The position numbers and the translations under genes are program-made. This document shows positions 45,078 to 53,424 of a stretch of 64,000 nt of DNA, piece by piece. This DNA is from Leifsonia shinshuensis (lineage in GTDB: Bacteria; Actinomycetota; Actinomycetes; Actinomycetales; Microbacteriaceae), in the NCBI RefSeq assembly GCF_013410375.1, contig NZ_JACCFL010000001.1, positions 1,674,001 through 1,738,000 on the forward strand. Reading direction: 5' to 3'. Position 1 is the stretch's first letter, and every line of letters starts with the position of its first letter. The notes below the pieces were generated by a model. That model searched no databases. It had not been told where the DNA came from and saw only the letters and a list, made by a program, of their open reading frames with translations.

Positions 45078-45320
45078 ATGAACGCTCCCACCCCGGCTCC
45101 GGACCCGCTCGGCGGGGTCGCCGACGGCCTCGCCGCCGTCGTCGCCCTGCGCGAGCTCGCCGACCGGCTCGAAGACGCGGAGGTCGAGCACGCCCTCCGC
45201 GAGGGCTGGAGCTGGACCCAGATCGCCGACGCGCTCGGCGTCACCCGCCAGGCCGTGCACAAGAAGCACCTGCGCCGCGTCGCGGCCGCGGGCGTAGCCC
45301 TGAGGAGACGCAATGTCTGA
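45078..45320 (+). CDS. helix-turn-helix protein, probable autoregulator
   Basis: This 80-residue protein has a C-terminal HTH (GWSWTQIADALGVTRQAVHKKH) and an N-terminal helix (VADGLAAVVALRELADRLED). The HTH has the pattern of sigma-like/DUF-type regulators found beside Clp-N proteins. The mRNA is probably leaderless. Its 3' end overlaps the next gene by 8 nt, indicating translational coupling. Binding to the twin palindromes upstream is inferred from position. Confidence 0.82.
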   Translation: MNAPTPAPDPLGGVADGLAAVVALRELADRLEDAEVEHALREGWSWTQIADALGVTRQAVHKKHLRRVAAAGVALRRRNV

Positions 45321-45822
45321 CATCCCTCCCGGAACCGCCAACAACGCCCCGGGCCAGCCGCTCTCCAAAGCGCTCCGCTCGGTCGTGATCGCCTCGGTCA
45401 CCGAGGCGCAGCGCCGCAACGCGACACTCGTGGAGGCCGAGCACCTGCTGCTCGCGCTGTCCCGCGACGGCAGCGGCACCGTCCGCCAGGTGCTCGCGTC
45501 GGCAGGCCTCGACCCGGACGGGCTGGAGGCCGCGCTGCTCGCCGAGCGCGAGGCCAGCCTCCGGGTGGCCGGCGTCACGCCTCCGCCGGAGGAGCGCCTG
45601 GCCGCCTCGCCCCGGGTCGCCCGTCCGCGCTGGGGCGCGTCGGCGAAGGAGGCGCTCACCCGGGCGCACCGTGTCGCGTCGGCGCACCGCCGCCAGCGCT
45701 CGGGCGAGGCCGACCTCGTCACCGCGATCTTCGGGCTGGAGCTCGGCACCGTCCCGCGGGCGCTGACCCTCGCGGGCGTGGACCGGCCCGCGGTCGTCGC
45801 GGCGCTCCGCAACGCGGGCTGA
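45313..45822 (+). CDS. stand-alone Clp N-domain protein
   Basis: This 169-residue protein contains only Clp R/N-domain repeats: SVTEAQRRNATLVEAEHLLLALSRDG then ALTRAHRVASAHRRQRSGEADLVTAIFGL. No AAA ATPase follows. The N-domains of ClpA/ClpC bind substrates and adaptors, so this could be an adaptor, decoy or stress sensor. GAGGAG precedes the ATG inside the HTH gene. Confidence 0.85.
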   Translation: MSDIPPGTANNAPGQPLSKALRSVVIASVTEAQRRNATLVEAEHLLLALSRDGSGTVRQVLASAGLDPDGLEAALLAEREASLRVAGVTPPPEERLAASPRVARPRWGASAKEALTRAHRVASAHRRQRSGEADLVTAIFGLELGTVPRALTLAGVDRPAVVAALRNAG

Positions 45823-45863
45823 GGCGCTCCCGCTCGCCCGCCGTCGTCCATCCCGCCGCCGCC

Positions 45864-45929
45864 GCTTACAGCGCCGCCGCGGCCCTGTAAGCGCGCTGTA
45901 AGCGCCGTGCAAGCGCCCTCGGCGAGCAT
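45864..45929 (+). promoter_or_regulatory. 11-bp direct repeats resembling a SARP box
   Basis: CTGTAAGCGC at 45885 and 45896 and GTGCAAGCGC at 45907 form three direct repeats exactly 11 bp apart; an inverted copy, GCTTACAGCGC, is at 45864-45874. GAGCAT (45924-45929) begins 8 bp after the last repeat and may be the -10. Direct repeats one helical turn apart just upstream of the -10 are the known target layout of SARP activators. A SARP-type gene is the next gene but two. Confidence 0.5.
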
Positions 45930-45960
45930 CGACTCATCCACCTCACCAGGAAGGACCACC

Positions 45961-46977
45961 ATGACTCGCAGCACCGAGTGGGCCGTCGAGGCCCACGGGC
46001 TCGTCAAGGTCTTCGGCGACAACCGGGCGGTCGACGGCGTCGACCTGAACGTCCGCGCCGGCACCGTCTACGGCGTCCTCGGCCCCAACGGAGCCGGGAA
46101 GACCACCACCATCTCCATGCTCGCCACCCTGCTCCGGCCGGACGGCGGCGACGCCTTCGTCTTCGGCCACGACATCCGCAGGGAGCAGCAGATCGTCCGC
46201 CAGCTCCTCGGCGTGACCGCTCAGTTCGCCTCCGTCGACGAGACGCTCTCCGCCAACGAGAACCTGATGATCTTCGCGCGCCTGCTCGGCCTCAGCGGCC
46301 GGGAGGCGAAGGCCAAGACCGCCGAGCTCCTCGAGGAGTTCGGGCTGACCGACGCCGCCAAGCGCCCGCTGAAGAAGTTCTCCGGCGGCATGCGCCGGCG
46401 GCTCGACCTGGCGGCCAGCCTGATCGCGCAGCCGCCGCTGATCTTCCTCGACGAGCCGACCACCGGGCTCGACCCGCGGACCCGCGCCCAGATGTGGGAC
46501 ACTATCCGCCGGCTGGTCTCCACCGGCTCCACGGTGCTCCTCACCACGCAGTACCTGGACGAGGCCGACCAGCTCGCCGACCGCATCGCGGTCATCGACC
46601 ACGGCCGCGTCGTCGCCGAGGGCACCGCCGACGAGCTCAAGGCGTCGGTGGGGGAGTCGTCCCTCCAGCTGCGCCTGGCCGACCCGGCCGACATCGAGGA
46701 CGCCCGCCGCGCCATCGCCACCGTGCTGGGCGTGGAGGCCGTCGTCTCGCCCGAAGGCTCCCGGCTCACCGCGCCGATGCGCGATGCCGACGCCGTCACC
46801 GACCTCTTCGTCACGTTCCGCGAGGCCGGCATCCACCTCCAGGAGATGTCGGTGCAGAAGCCGACCCTCGACGAGGTCTTCCTCACCCTGACCGGCCACG
46901 GGGTCGAGGACGAGAACGCCACGGACGACGAGTCCGCCGAGACCGCCGCGGCCGCAGCAGAAGGAGTCCGGGCATGA
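45961..46977 (+). CDS. DrrA-type ABC exporter ATPase
   Basis: This 338-residue ATPase has Walker A GPNGAGKTTT, signature FSGGMRRRLDLA, Walker B LIFLDEPTTGLD, H-loop TTQYLDEAD, and the DrrA C-terminal domain ending LDEVFLTLTGHG. It pairs with the ABC-2 permease downstream to export drugs, lipids or secondary metabolites. AGGAAGGA precedes the ATG at 45961. An acidic Ala-rich tail (DENATDDESAET) follows the domain. Confidence 0.93.
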   Translation: MTRSTEWAVEAHGLVKVFGDNRAVDGVDLNVRAGTVYGVLGPNGAGKTTTISMLATLLRPDGGDAFVFGHDIRREQQIVRQLLGVTAQFASVDETLSANENLMIFARLLGLSGREAKAKTAELLEEFGLTDAAKRPLKKFSGGMRRRLDLAASLIAQPPLIFLDEPTTGLDPRTRAQMWDTIRRLVSTGSTVLLTTQYLDEADQLADRIAVIDHGRVVAEGTADELKASVGESSLQLRLADPADIEDARRAIATVLGVEAVVSPEGSRLTAPMRDADAVTDLFVTFREAGIHLQEMSVQKPTLDEVFLTLTGHGVEDENATDDESAETAAAAAEGVRA

Positions 46978-47792
46978 GCGCCATCGCCACCATCACCCCG
47001 CCCGCCGAGCGGAACCTCAAGAACCACGTCAGCCTGAGCCAGACCCTGGCCAACACGATCACGATGGCCCACCGCGGGCTGCTGAAGATCAAGCGGACGC
47101 CCGAGCAGCTGTTCGATGTGACGCTGCAGCCGATCATCTTCACGATCATGTTCGCGCTGCTGTTCGGCGGAGCGATCACGGGAAGCGTCTCGGGCTACCT
47201 GCCCTACCTGATTCCCGGGATCCTCGCCCAGACCGTCATCACCACCTCGGTCGTGACCGGTGTCCAGCTCCGGGAGGACATGGACAAGGGCGTCTTCGAT
47301 CGCTTCAAGTCCATGCCGATCGCGCGCATCGCCCCGCTGTCCGGGGCCTTGCTCGCGGACACGCTGCGCTACGCCATCGCGACCACGATCACCTTCGTCA
47401 CCGGCTTCTTCATGGGCTACCGGCCCGCCGCGGGGCTCGGCTTCGTGATCCTCGCGGGCCTGCTCGTCATCGTCTGCGCATGGGCGATCAGCTGGATCTT
47501 CGCCTTCTTCGGCGTGATCGCCCGCACGGCGGGTTCGGTACAGGGCATCTCGTTCCTGGTGCTGTTCCCGCTGACGTTCTTCTCGAACGCGTTCGTGCCC
47601 GTGAAGACGCTGCCGGAGTGGCTGCAGTGGTTCGTCAACATCAACCCGGTCTCGCACCTGGTCACGGCGGTCAGAGACCTCGCGAACAGTGGCACGTTCG
47701 GCGTCGACGGCTGGTGGGCGCTATTGGGCGCCGCGGTGATCGTCGCGGTCTTCGCCCCGCTCACCGTGCGCGCCTACATGCGGAAGGCCTGA
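46974..47792 (+). CDS. DrrB-type ABC-2 permease
   Basis: This 272-residue protein has six membrane helices, with the ABC-2 signature around REDMDKGVFDRFKSMPIAR and the late segment FPLTFFSNAFVPVKTLPEWLQW. It overlaps the ATPase gene by 4 nt, with AAGGAG upstream. It exports the ATPase's substrate, which is unknown. A terminator follows after 16 bp. Confidence 0.93.
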   Translation: MSAIATITPPAERNLKNHVSLSQTLANTITMAHRGLLKIKRTPEQLFDVTLQPIIFTIMFALLFGGAITGSVSGYLPYLIPGILAQTVITTSVVTGVQLREDMDKGVFDRFKSMPIARIAPLSGALLADTLRYAIATTITFVTGFFMGYRPAAGLGFVILAGLLVIVCAWAISWIFAFFGVIARTAGSVQGISFLVLFPLTFFSNAFVPVKTLPEWLQWFVNINPVSHLVTAVRDLANSGTFGVDGWWALLGAAVIVAVFAPLTVRAYMRKA

Positions 47793-47808
47793 CCTCCCGC
47801 CCTCGGTC

Positions 47809-47850
47809 AGCGGCCGTCGCATCCTGCGGAGGGATGCGGCGGCCGCTTTT
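47809..47850 (+). terminator. intrinsic terminator of the exporter operon
   Basis: The 16-bp arms 47809-47824 and 47832-47847 (AGCGGCCGTCGCATCC, one G-T wobble) flank a 7-nt loop and are followed by TTTT. It separates the operon from the convergent regulator. Confidence 0.9.
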
Positions 47851-47870
47851 CGCGGCCGGGCCGCCCGGCC

Positions 47871-50800
47871 TCAGACCCGCACATCCCCCAGCACTTCGAG
47901 CCCGCGCACCGCGGCGGCGTCGCGTCCGAGGGTCGCGGCGGCCGCCTCCGCCGCCGCCAGCCGCTCGTCGCCCCAGACGCGGCGCACCCGCTCCGCCAGG
48001 GGCGGGCGGTGCAGGCTGACGATGTCCTGGCGGGAGTTCGACCGTCCCGCCAGCGCGAACAGCTCCAGTCCGGCGTCCACCCACTCGTCTCCGCGGGCCG
48101 CGCCGACCTCGGCGTCCAGCATCCAGATCGCGAACCCGAGCAGGCCGGTGCCGATCACCGGCTTGTCCAGGTAGGGCGGGCTGAGCCTCGCGCTCACCAG
48201 GAGGCGAACCCGCAGCCGGCGCGCGGCCTCGGCGGTCTCCGCCCGGCTCAGCGGGTCGGCGCCGGCGGGCCCGGCGCCCTCCGTACCGCCGGTCTCCGCC
48301 TCGTGCGCGCGCAGCCGCGCTGCGATCAGCGCGGCGCCCAGGATCGTCAGCCACGGGTTGGCGGTGGCGTCGCGTTCGACCGCCGTGTCGTCGGTGTAGA
48401 CGCCGATCGCATCGTCGTAGAGTCGCACCCCGCGCGCGTAATCGCCCTCCGCGAGCGCGATCTCGGCCATCCCGGCGAAGCCGATCCCGTAGTAGTCGAC
48501 ATAGTCGAAGCCGGTGCGGTCGACCTCCTCGTGCAGGTAGTTCTCCAGCAGCCGGCGGCCGCGGTCCACGTCCCCGGCGGAGATGGCGTTGACGGCGATC
48601 AGCCAGTCCAGCTGGCGGAGGTCGCCCGCCGCCCGCAGCGTGGCGAGGCCCTCGTGCGCGCTCTCCGCCCAGGCGAGGGCCTCGTGCGGGTGCGCCAGCT
48701 GGCTGTGCAGCTGGGCGAGGGTCTGCGCGGCGGAGGCGCGCGACCAGGTGTCCTGCGCCTCGATCGCCTTCTCGTGCGCGCGCGTCGCGGTCGCGAGGGC
48801 GTCGTCGAGCTCGCCCGCGTTCTCCTGCAACTGCGCGGTGAGGAGGCAGCCCATCGCGGCCAGTTCGGGGTCCGTGGAGCGGCTGAACTCGGCCAGCAGC
48901 CGCATCCCGGGCTCCACGTGGCCGGCGGCGAGCACCAGCCCGGCGATCGCGCCGAGCCGCGGGTCGGCGAAGGGTGCCCCGCGCCGGAGCCTGCGCAGCC
49001 GTGAGATGGCGCGGACGGCGGTGCGCAGCCCGGCGAACAGGAAGGTGCCGCCGATCAGGGCGTAGCAGGTCGCCGCGGTCTCCCGGTCATCGCCCTCCGG
49101 CTCCCAGCCGGCGAGCGCATCGAGCACGGCCGTCCCGAAACCCAGGACCTCGGTGTGGGTGCTGCGCAGCGACCAGTAGTAGGCCAGCACCGCGAACACC
49201 CCGGCCGTCGTCGCGGGCCGGTCGCCGTCCAGCGCCGAGCGCAGCACCGCGACCAGGTTGTCCTGCTCGGCGGTCACCCGCGCGAACGTGGGCACCTGGT
49301 CGGGCCCGTGCATGTGCGCAAGCGCGTCCCGCGCGAACGACACCGCCCAGGCGTCCATCCCGGCCTGCACGTCGTCGGCCTCCCCGGCCGCGACGAGCTC
49401 CAGGTCGCCGAACTCGCGCACGGTCTCCAGCATCCGGTAGCGCAGGATGCCCGTGTCCGGGTCCTCGGAGACGGTGACGAGCGACTGGGTGACCAGCGCG
49501 TCGAGATCGTCGAGCACCGGATCGTCGAGCAGGGAGCCGGAGCCTGCTCCCGCGACCGCCTCCGCCGCGTCCGCGCTGAACCCGTCCGGGAACCGGGAGA
49601 GCCTGCGCATCAGCGCCTGCTCCGAGGCGGCGAGCAGGTTCCAGCTCCAGTCGATGACGGCGAAGAGCGTGCGGTGACGCTCCGGGGCGGTGCGCTCGCC
49701 GCCGGTCAGCAGCGCGAACCGGTTGCCGAGGCGGCGCTCGATCTCCTCGACCGACAGCGAGCGCGTGCGCGCCGCCGCCAGCTCGATGGCCAGCGGGAGG
49801 CCGTCCAGCCGGGCGCACAACCGCGCGACGGCATCCGGCGGCAGCACGACGCCCGGTCGCGCGGCGCGTGCGCGCTCGGCGAACAGTTCGACCGCCGGGC
49901 CGTCCTTCTCCGACGGCAGCGGGCCGAGCGCGTAGACCCGCTCCGCGCCGATCGCGAGCGGGGCCCGGCTCGTCGCCAGCACCCGGACGGTCGGGATGGC
50001 GGACAGGATGTCCTCGATGTAGGCGGCCGCGGCGTCCGCGATGTGCTCGCAGTTGTCGACGATGAGCAGGGTCTCCCGCTCGGAGAGCATCCCGAGGATG
50101 CGCGAGCGGAGGTCGAGCTGGGCGCCGGGCTCGGTGGGGCGCACGGCCCTGGCCTCCCGGATCCCGAGGGTCGACGCGAAGGCGAGCTCGACATCCGCCC
50201 CGGTGCGGACGCTGGCGAGCTCGACCAGGACGACGGTGGGGGTGTGGATGGCGCGGTGCCCGACCTCGTGCGCCAGCCGGGTCTTGCCGAGGCCGCCCGC
50301 GCCGAGGATGGTCGTCAAGCGGGAGGTCGCGACCAGGTCCTCGATCGCCTCCAGGTCGTACTCGCGCCCCACCAGCGCGTTCGGCGCCGTGCGGAGCCCG
50401 ATCCGGATGCGGCGCGGCGCGGCGGGTTCGTGCTCGTCCTCCTCGGCGAGCAGCCGGGCGTTCAGGGCGACCAGCTCCGCGCCGGGACGCGTGCCGAGGC
50501 GGTCGAGCAGCGCCTCCTTCAGCTCGGCGAAGGCCAGCAGCGCGTCGCTGCGGCGGCCGGCGTCGGCGAGCGCGCGGATCCGCTCGGCGTGCAGGGCCTC
50601 GTCCAGCGGGCGAACGCGCAGTAGCTCCTGGAGGTCCGCGAGCGCGGTCGCCGTGTCGCCGCTCTCCCGCGCCGAGCGGGCGCGGACCAGCAGCAGTTCG
50701 TTGCGGAGGCCGTCGGCGGTCCGCGCCAGCTCCTCGCCGAGGCGCGAGCCGGCCAGTTCGAGCCCGGGCTCGCCGCGCCAGAGCGCCAGGCCGGCGTTCG

Positions 50801-51185
50801 CCTCGTCCACGGCGCCGCGGTGGTCGCCGGCGGACCGTGCCGCGCGGGCCCGGTCGAGCCGGAGACGGGCGAGGTCCAGATCGGTGCCGTGCGCTCCGAC
50901 CGCCAGCGCATAGCCGCTCGGCGTCGACTCGAGGATGCCGTCGGCGCTGTTCGTGCGGACCCGCGACACCAGGGTCTGCAGGGCCGCGCGCTCCTGGCGC
51001 GGGGGAGCGTCGTCCCAGAGGTCCTCGACCAGCGCCGGGACCGAGAGGCCGCCGCGGGCGAGCGCCAGCGCCACGATGAGACTCTTCCCGCGCGTCCCGG
51101 ACGGCTCGGCGAGCGCGCCCGCGCGGTCCTCGATGAGCACCGGGCCGAGCACGGCGACGCGGGGACGGGCTGGCGCGGATTCCAC
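47871..51185 (-). CDS. SARP/AfsR-type regulator with BTAD and NB-ARC-like ATPase
   Basis: This 1104-residue protein has an N-terminal winged helix (about 15-90), a BTAD domain (about 95-240, ending FAELKEALLDRLGTRPGAEL), an ATPase with Walker A ILGAGGLGKTRL and Walker B LLIVDNCEH, and a long TPR-like tail. This is the AfsR architecture. SARPs recruit polymerase by binding direct repeats at -35 regions. The DrrAB-type exporter next door has such repeats. The GTG at 51185 follows TAAAAT by 6 nt. Confidence 0.92.
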   Translation of the reverse strand: MESAPARPRVAVLGPVLIEDRAGALAEPSGTRGKSLIVALALARGGLSVPALVEDLWDDAPPRQERAALQTLVSRVRTNSADGILESTPSGYALAVGAHGTDLDLARLRLDRARAARSAGDHRGAVDEANAGLALWRGEPGLELAGSRLGEELARTADGLRNELLLVRARSARESGDTATALADLQELLRVRPLDEALHAERIRALADAGRRSDALLAFAELKEALLDRLGTRPGAELVALNARLLAEEDEHEPAAPRRIRIGLRTAPNALVGREYDLEAIEDLVATSRLTTILGAGGLGKTRLAHEVGHRAIHTPTVVLVELASVRTGADVELAFASTLGIREARAVRPTEPGAQLDLRSRILGMLSERETLLIVDNCEHIADAAAAYIEDILSAIPTVRVLATSRAPLAIGAERVYALGPLPSEKDGPAVELFAERARAARPGVVLPPDAVARLCARLDGLPLAIELAAARTRSLSVEEIERRLGNRFALLTGGERTAPERHRTLFAVIDWSWNLLAASEQALMRRLSRFPDGFSADAAEAVAGAGSGSLLDDPVLDDLDALVTQSLVTVSEDPDTGILRYRMLETVREFGDLELVAAGEADDVQAGMDAWAVSFARDALAHMHGPDQVPTFARVTAEQDNLVAVLRSALDGDRPATTAGVFAVLAYYWSLRSTHTEVLGFGTAVLDALAGWEPEGDDRETAATCYALIGGTFLFAGLRTAVRAISRLRRLRRGAPFADPRLGAIAGLVLAAGHVEPGMRLLAEFSRSTDPELAAMGCLLTAQLQENAGELDDALATATRAHEKAIEAQDTWSRASAAQTLAQLHSQLAHPHEALAWAESAHEGLATLRAAGDLRQLDWLIAVNAISAGDVDRGRRLLENYLHEEVDRTGFDYVDYYGIGFAGMAEIALAEGDYARGVRLYDDAIGVYTDDTAVERDATANPWLTILGAALIAARLRAHEAETGGTEGAGPAGADPLSRAETAEAARRLRVRLLVSARLSPPYLDKPVIGTGLLGFAIWMLDAEVGAARGDEWVDAGLELFALAGRSNSRQDIVSLHRPPLAERVRRVWGDERLAAAEAAAATLGRDAAAVRGLEVLGDVRV

Positions 51186-51191
51186 TCGCCG

Positions 51192-51197
51192 ATTTTA
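51192..51197 (-). promoter_or_regulatory. -10 element, probable leaderless promoter
   Basis: TAAAAT on the minus strand ends 6 nt before the GTG at 51185. Confidence 0.5.
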
Positions 51198-51230
51198 GCC
51201 AGGCCGGGGCACTGCGTGCCGCGCCGCGCG

Positions 51231-51236
51231 TAGGCT
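51231..51236 (+). promoter_or_regulatory. -10 element, probable leaderless promoter
   Basis: TAGGCT ends 6 nt before the ATG at 51243. Confidence 0.5.
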
Positions 51237-51242
51237 CTGGCC

Positions 51243-51824
51243 ATGGCGTTCGACTGGTCGCAGTTCTACGAGAAGCAGGGCGGGCGCGGCGTCCGGCCGA
51301 CGTTCGAGTCGGCGCTCGCGGCGTGGGACAGGCCGGCGGGGACGGCGATCGACCTCGGCTGCGGCGACGGCGTCGAGACGCGGGAGCTCGCGGAGCGCGG
51401 CTGGACGGTGCTCGCCGTCGACTCCGACCCGGCGGTGGATGAGCGCGTGCGCGACGGGCTCAGCGCGGAGGCGACCGCGCGGGTCTCGACGCGGTGCGCC
51501 GCGTTCGAGGCGCTCGGCGACCTCCCCAGGGCCGACCTCGTGTACGCGGGCTTCGCCCTCCCGTTCTGCGACCCGACCCGTTTCCCGTACCTGTGGGCCG
51601 ACATCCGGGACGCGATCGAGCCAGGCGGCCTGTTCGCGGGCGAGTTGTTCGGGCCGCATGACGAGTGGTTCGGGCGTCCCGGGATGAACTTCCACGACCG
51701 GGCCGGTGTGGAGGCCATGCTCACCGGGCTCGACGTGCTGCGGCTCGTCGAGGACGACCGGCGGGGGATGTCGTTCGAGGGGCCCAAGCACTGGCACGTG
51801 TTCCACATCGTCGCGCGGGCGTGA
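51243..51824 (+). CDS. class I SAM-dependent methyltransferase
   Basis: This 193-residue protein has motif I AIDLGCGDGVETRELA, motif II VLAVDSDP and a late strand GLFAGELFG. It resembles TehB/UbiE-like small-molecule methyltransferases. The substrate is unknown. It is monocistronic and divergent from the SARP gene across 57 bp, so their promoters face away from each other. Confidence 0.88.
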   Translation: MAFDWSQFYEKQGGRGVRPTFESALAAWDRPAGTAIDLGCGDGVETRELAERGWTVLAVDSDPAVDERVRDGLSAEATARVSTRCAAFEALGDLPRADLVYAGFALPFCDPTRFPYLWADIRDAIEPGGLFAGELFGPHDEWFGRPGMNFHDRAGVEAMLTGLDVLRLVEDDRRGMSFEGPKHWHVFHIVARA

Positions 51825-52005
51825 GGGGGCGGAGCCGGCTCGTGCCGGTCCGGGTGCGGGTGGATTTCCTCCCCAGCCGCTGACTCCGACCACTTCTCCA
51901 CGGATCTCGGCCGTACCGGCTCTCCCGGTTCGCCCCCCGCCGAGGATGGATTCATCAGTCCGATCCTCACAGAAAGCGACACCTGCACAATGCATCCAAC
52001 GCTGC

Positions 52006-52018
52006 TAAACTGCATGCA
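52006..52018 (+). promoter_or_regulatory. promoter and palindrome of the toxin-antitoxin operon
   Basis: TGCACA (51984-51989) and TAAACT (52006-52011) are separated by 16 bp. TAAACT ends 6 nt before the ATG at 52018. The perfect palindrome TGCATGCA at 52011-52018 lies across the start site and could be the autorepression operator. Confidence 0.5.
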
Positions 52019-52251
52019 TGCCCATTTCCATCACCATCCGCTCCGTTCCGGACGAGGTCCGCGACGAGCTCGCGGCGCGTGCGGCGCGCTCGGGGCGATC
52101 ACTTCAGGAGTACCTCGTGCATGAACTCACCCGTATCGCCGGCAAGCGCACTGTCGACGACGTCATCGACAGCATCCGTCGCCGTGCGGAGCACTTCCCG
52201 CCCCTCGACCGCGAGGCCGTGGCGGACATGATCGCCCGGAGCCGCGAATGA
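52018..52251 (+). CDS. FitA/VapB-type antitoxin (ribbon-helix-helix)
   Basis: This 77-residue protein has an N-terminal ribbon-helix-helix (MPISITIRSVPDEVRDELAA, then SGRSLQEYLVHEL), as in FitA/Phd-like antitoxins. The C-terminal segment (DDVIDSIRRRAEHFPPLDRE) is the likely toxin-binding arm. Such proteins neutralise a PIN toxin and repress their own promoter. It overlaps the toxin gene by 4 nt. Confidence 0.88.
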   Translation: MPISITIRSVPDEVRDELAARAARSGRSLQEYLVHELTRIAGKRTVDDVIDSIRRRAEHFPPLDREAVADMIARSRE

Positions 52252-52784
52252 CGGCGGCAGGGGCGGCGGCAGCGGCGGCGGTGCGGCGGCCGTCCGCCCA
52301 CGCCGAGCAGCCCGCTGCGCGATCTTCGGCGTCACCGGGCGATCCCCTCGAGCACGGCTTCGGGCTGCCGGAGACGGTCGTGGTCGACACCAGTTCGGTG
52401 ATCGACCTCCTGACCGACCCGGGAGGGAGCGGCCGGGCCGTGGCCGAGCGCTTGCGCGGTCGCGACCTGGCCGCGCCCGAGGTGATGTTCGCCGAGGCCG
52501 CCAACGTCCTGCGCAAGCTGCGCCTGAGTGGTGCGCTGAGCGAGGCCGAGGCGTCGATGGCCTACGCCGAGCTCCTGGAGCTGCCGATCGAGCCCTGGCC
52601 GTTCGAGACCGTCGAGCAGCGCGTGTGGGACCTGCGCGGCACCCTGACCGCGTTCGACGCGACGTTCGTCGCCCTCTCCGAACTGCTGACGGCACCGCTC
52701 GTGACGGGCGATCGCCGGCTGGCGAGGGCGATGGACGCGCTGCCCGCCGTGATCGGCCGGCGAGCGGAGCTGGTGGAGGGGTAG
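52248..52784 (+). CDS. VapC-type PIN-domain ribonuclease toxin with N-terminal extension
   Basis: This 178-residue protein has PIN acidic residues in VVVDTSSVIDLL (Asp47), the FAEAANVLRKL Glu, TAFDATFVAL and VTGDRRLARA. It cleaves RNA in known relatives. VapC proteins usually begin a few residues before VVVDTS; this one has about 42 extra Ala/Pro/Arg-rich residues if it starts at the ATG overlapping the antitoxin stop. That overlap favours the long form, but an internal start is possible. Confidence 0.85.
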   Translation: MTAAGAAAAAAVRRPSAHAEQPAARSSASPGDPLEHGFGLPETVVVDTSSVIDLLTDPGGSGRAVAERLRGRDLAAPEVMFAEAANVLRKLRLSGALSEAEASMAYAELLELPIEPWPFETVEQRVWDLRGTLTAFDATFVALSELLTAPLVTGDRRLARAMDALPAVIGRRAELVEG

Positions 52785-52800
52785 TTCGGGGGGCGGCGCG

Positions 52801-53424
52801 TCAGCGGATGGTCTTGCGCGCCGTGATCTGGCCGGTGTCGAAGCCGAGCAGGTGCAGGCCGCCGTGGAAGCGGGCGTGCTCGATCTTGATGCAGCGGTCC
52901 ATCACCACGGTGAGGCCGAGGGACTCGCCGTACTCGGCGGCCTCCTGGTTCCAGATGCCGAGCTGCACCCACACGGTCGGCGCGCCCACGGCGACGGCCT
53001 CGTCGATCACGGAGGGGATGTCGCTTGCGCGGCGGAACACGTCGACGATGTCCGGCACCTCGGGGAGGGAGGCGAGGTCGGGGTAGGCCTTCTGACCCAG
53101 GATGGTGTCGGCGTTCGGGTTGACGAAGTAGACCCGGAAGTCGCTCGACTGCAGCAGGTACGTCCCGACGAAGTAGCTCGACCGGGCGGGATTCGCCGAG
53201 GCGCCGACGATCGCCACGGACTTCGCGCCGCGGAGGATGCGCAGACGTTCCTTGGCGTCGGGGCCGGTCCAGGTGCGCTGCGACTTCAGCAGCTTCGCCA
53301 GCGGGGAGTCGGACGGGAGCGAGCAGCTGAGGCCGTTGACGAGCTGGACCTCGGTGGTCGCGCCGGTGCCGGTGGTGTCGGTGCCGGTCGTGCTGGTGGC
53401 CGTCGCGTCGGTCGTGGTCGTCAT
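52801..53424 (-). CDS. CoA-binding (YccU-type) protein
   Basis: This 207-residue protein has a Rossmann CoA-binding domain (VAIVGASANPARSSYFVGTYL; VYFVNPNADTILGQKAYPDL; VWVQLGIWNQEAAEYGESLG), preceded by a Thr/Gly/Ala-rich low-complexity N-terminus of about 25 residues. It resembles the CoA-binding domain of succinyl-CoA synthetase alpha; no catalytic His is seen. The ATG overlaps the metY stop by 4 nt, so the two are made together. Confidence 0.88.
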   Translation of the reverse strand: MTTTTDATATSTTGTDTTGTGATTEVQLVNGLSCSLPSDSPLAKLLKSQRTWTGPDAKERLRILRGAKSVAIVGASANPARSSYFVGTYLLQSSDFRVYFVNPNADTILGQKAYPDLASLPEVPDIVDVFRRASDIPSVIDEAVAVGAPTVWVQLGIWNQEAAEYGESLGLTVVMDRCIKIEHARFHGGLHLLGFDTGQITARKTIR

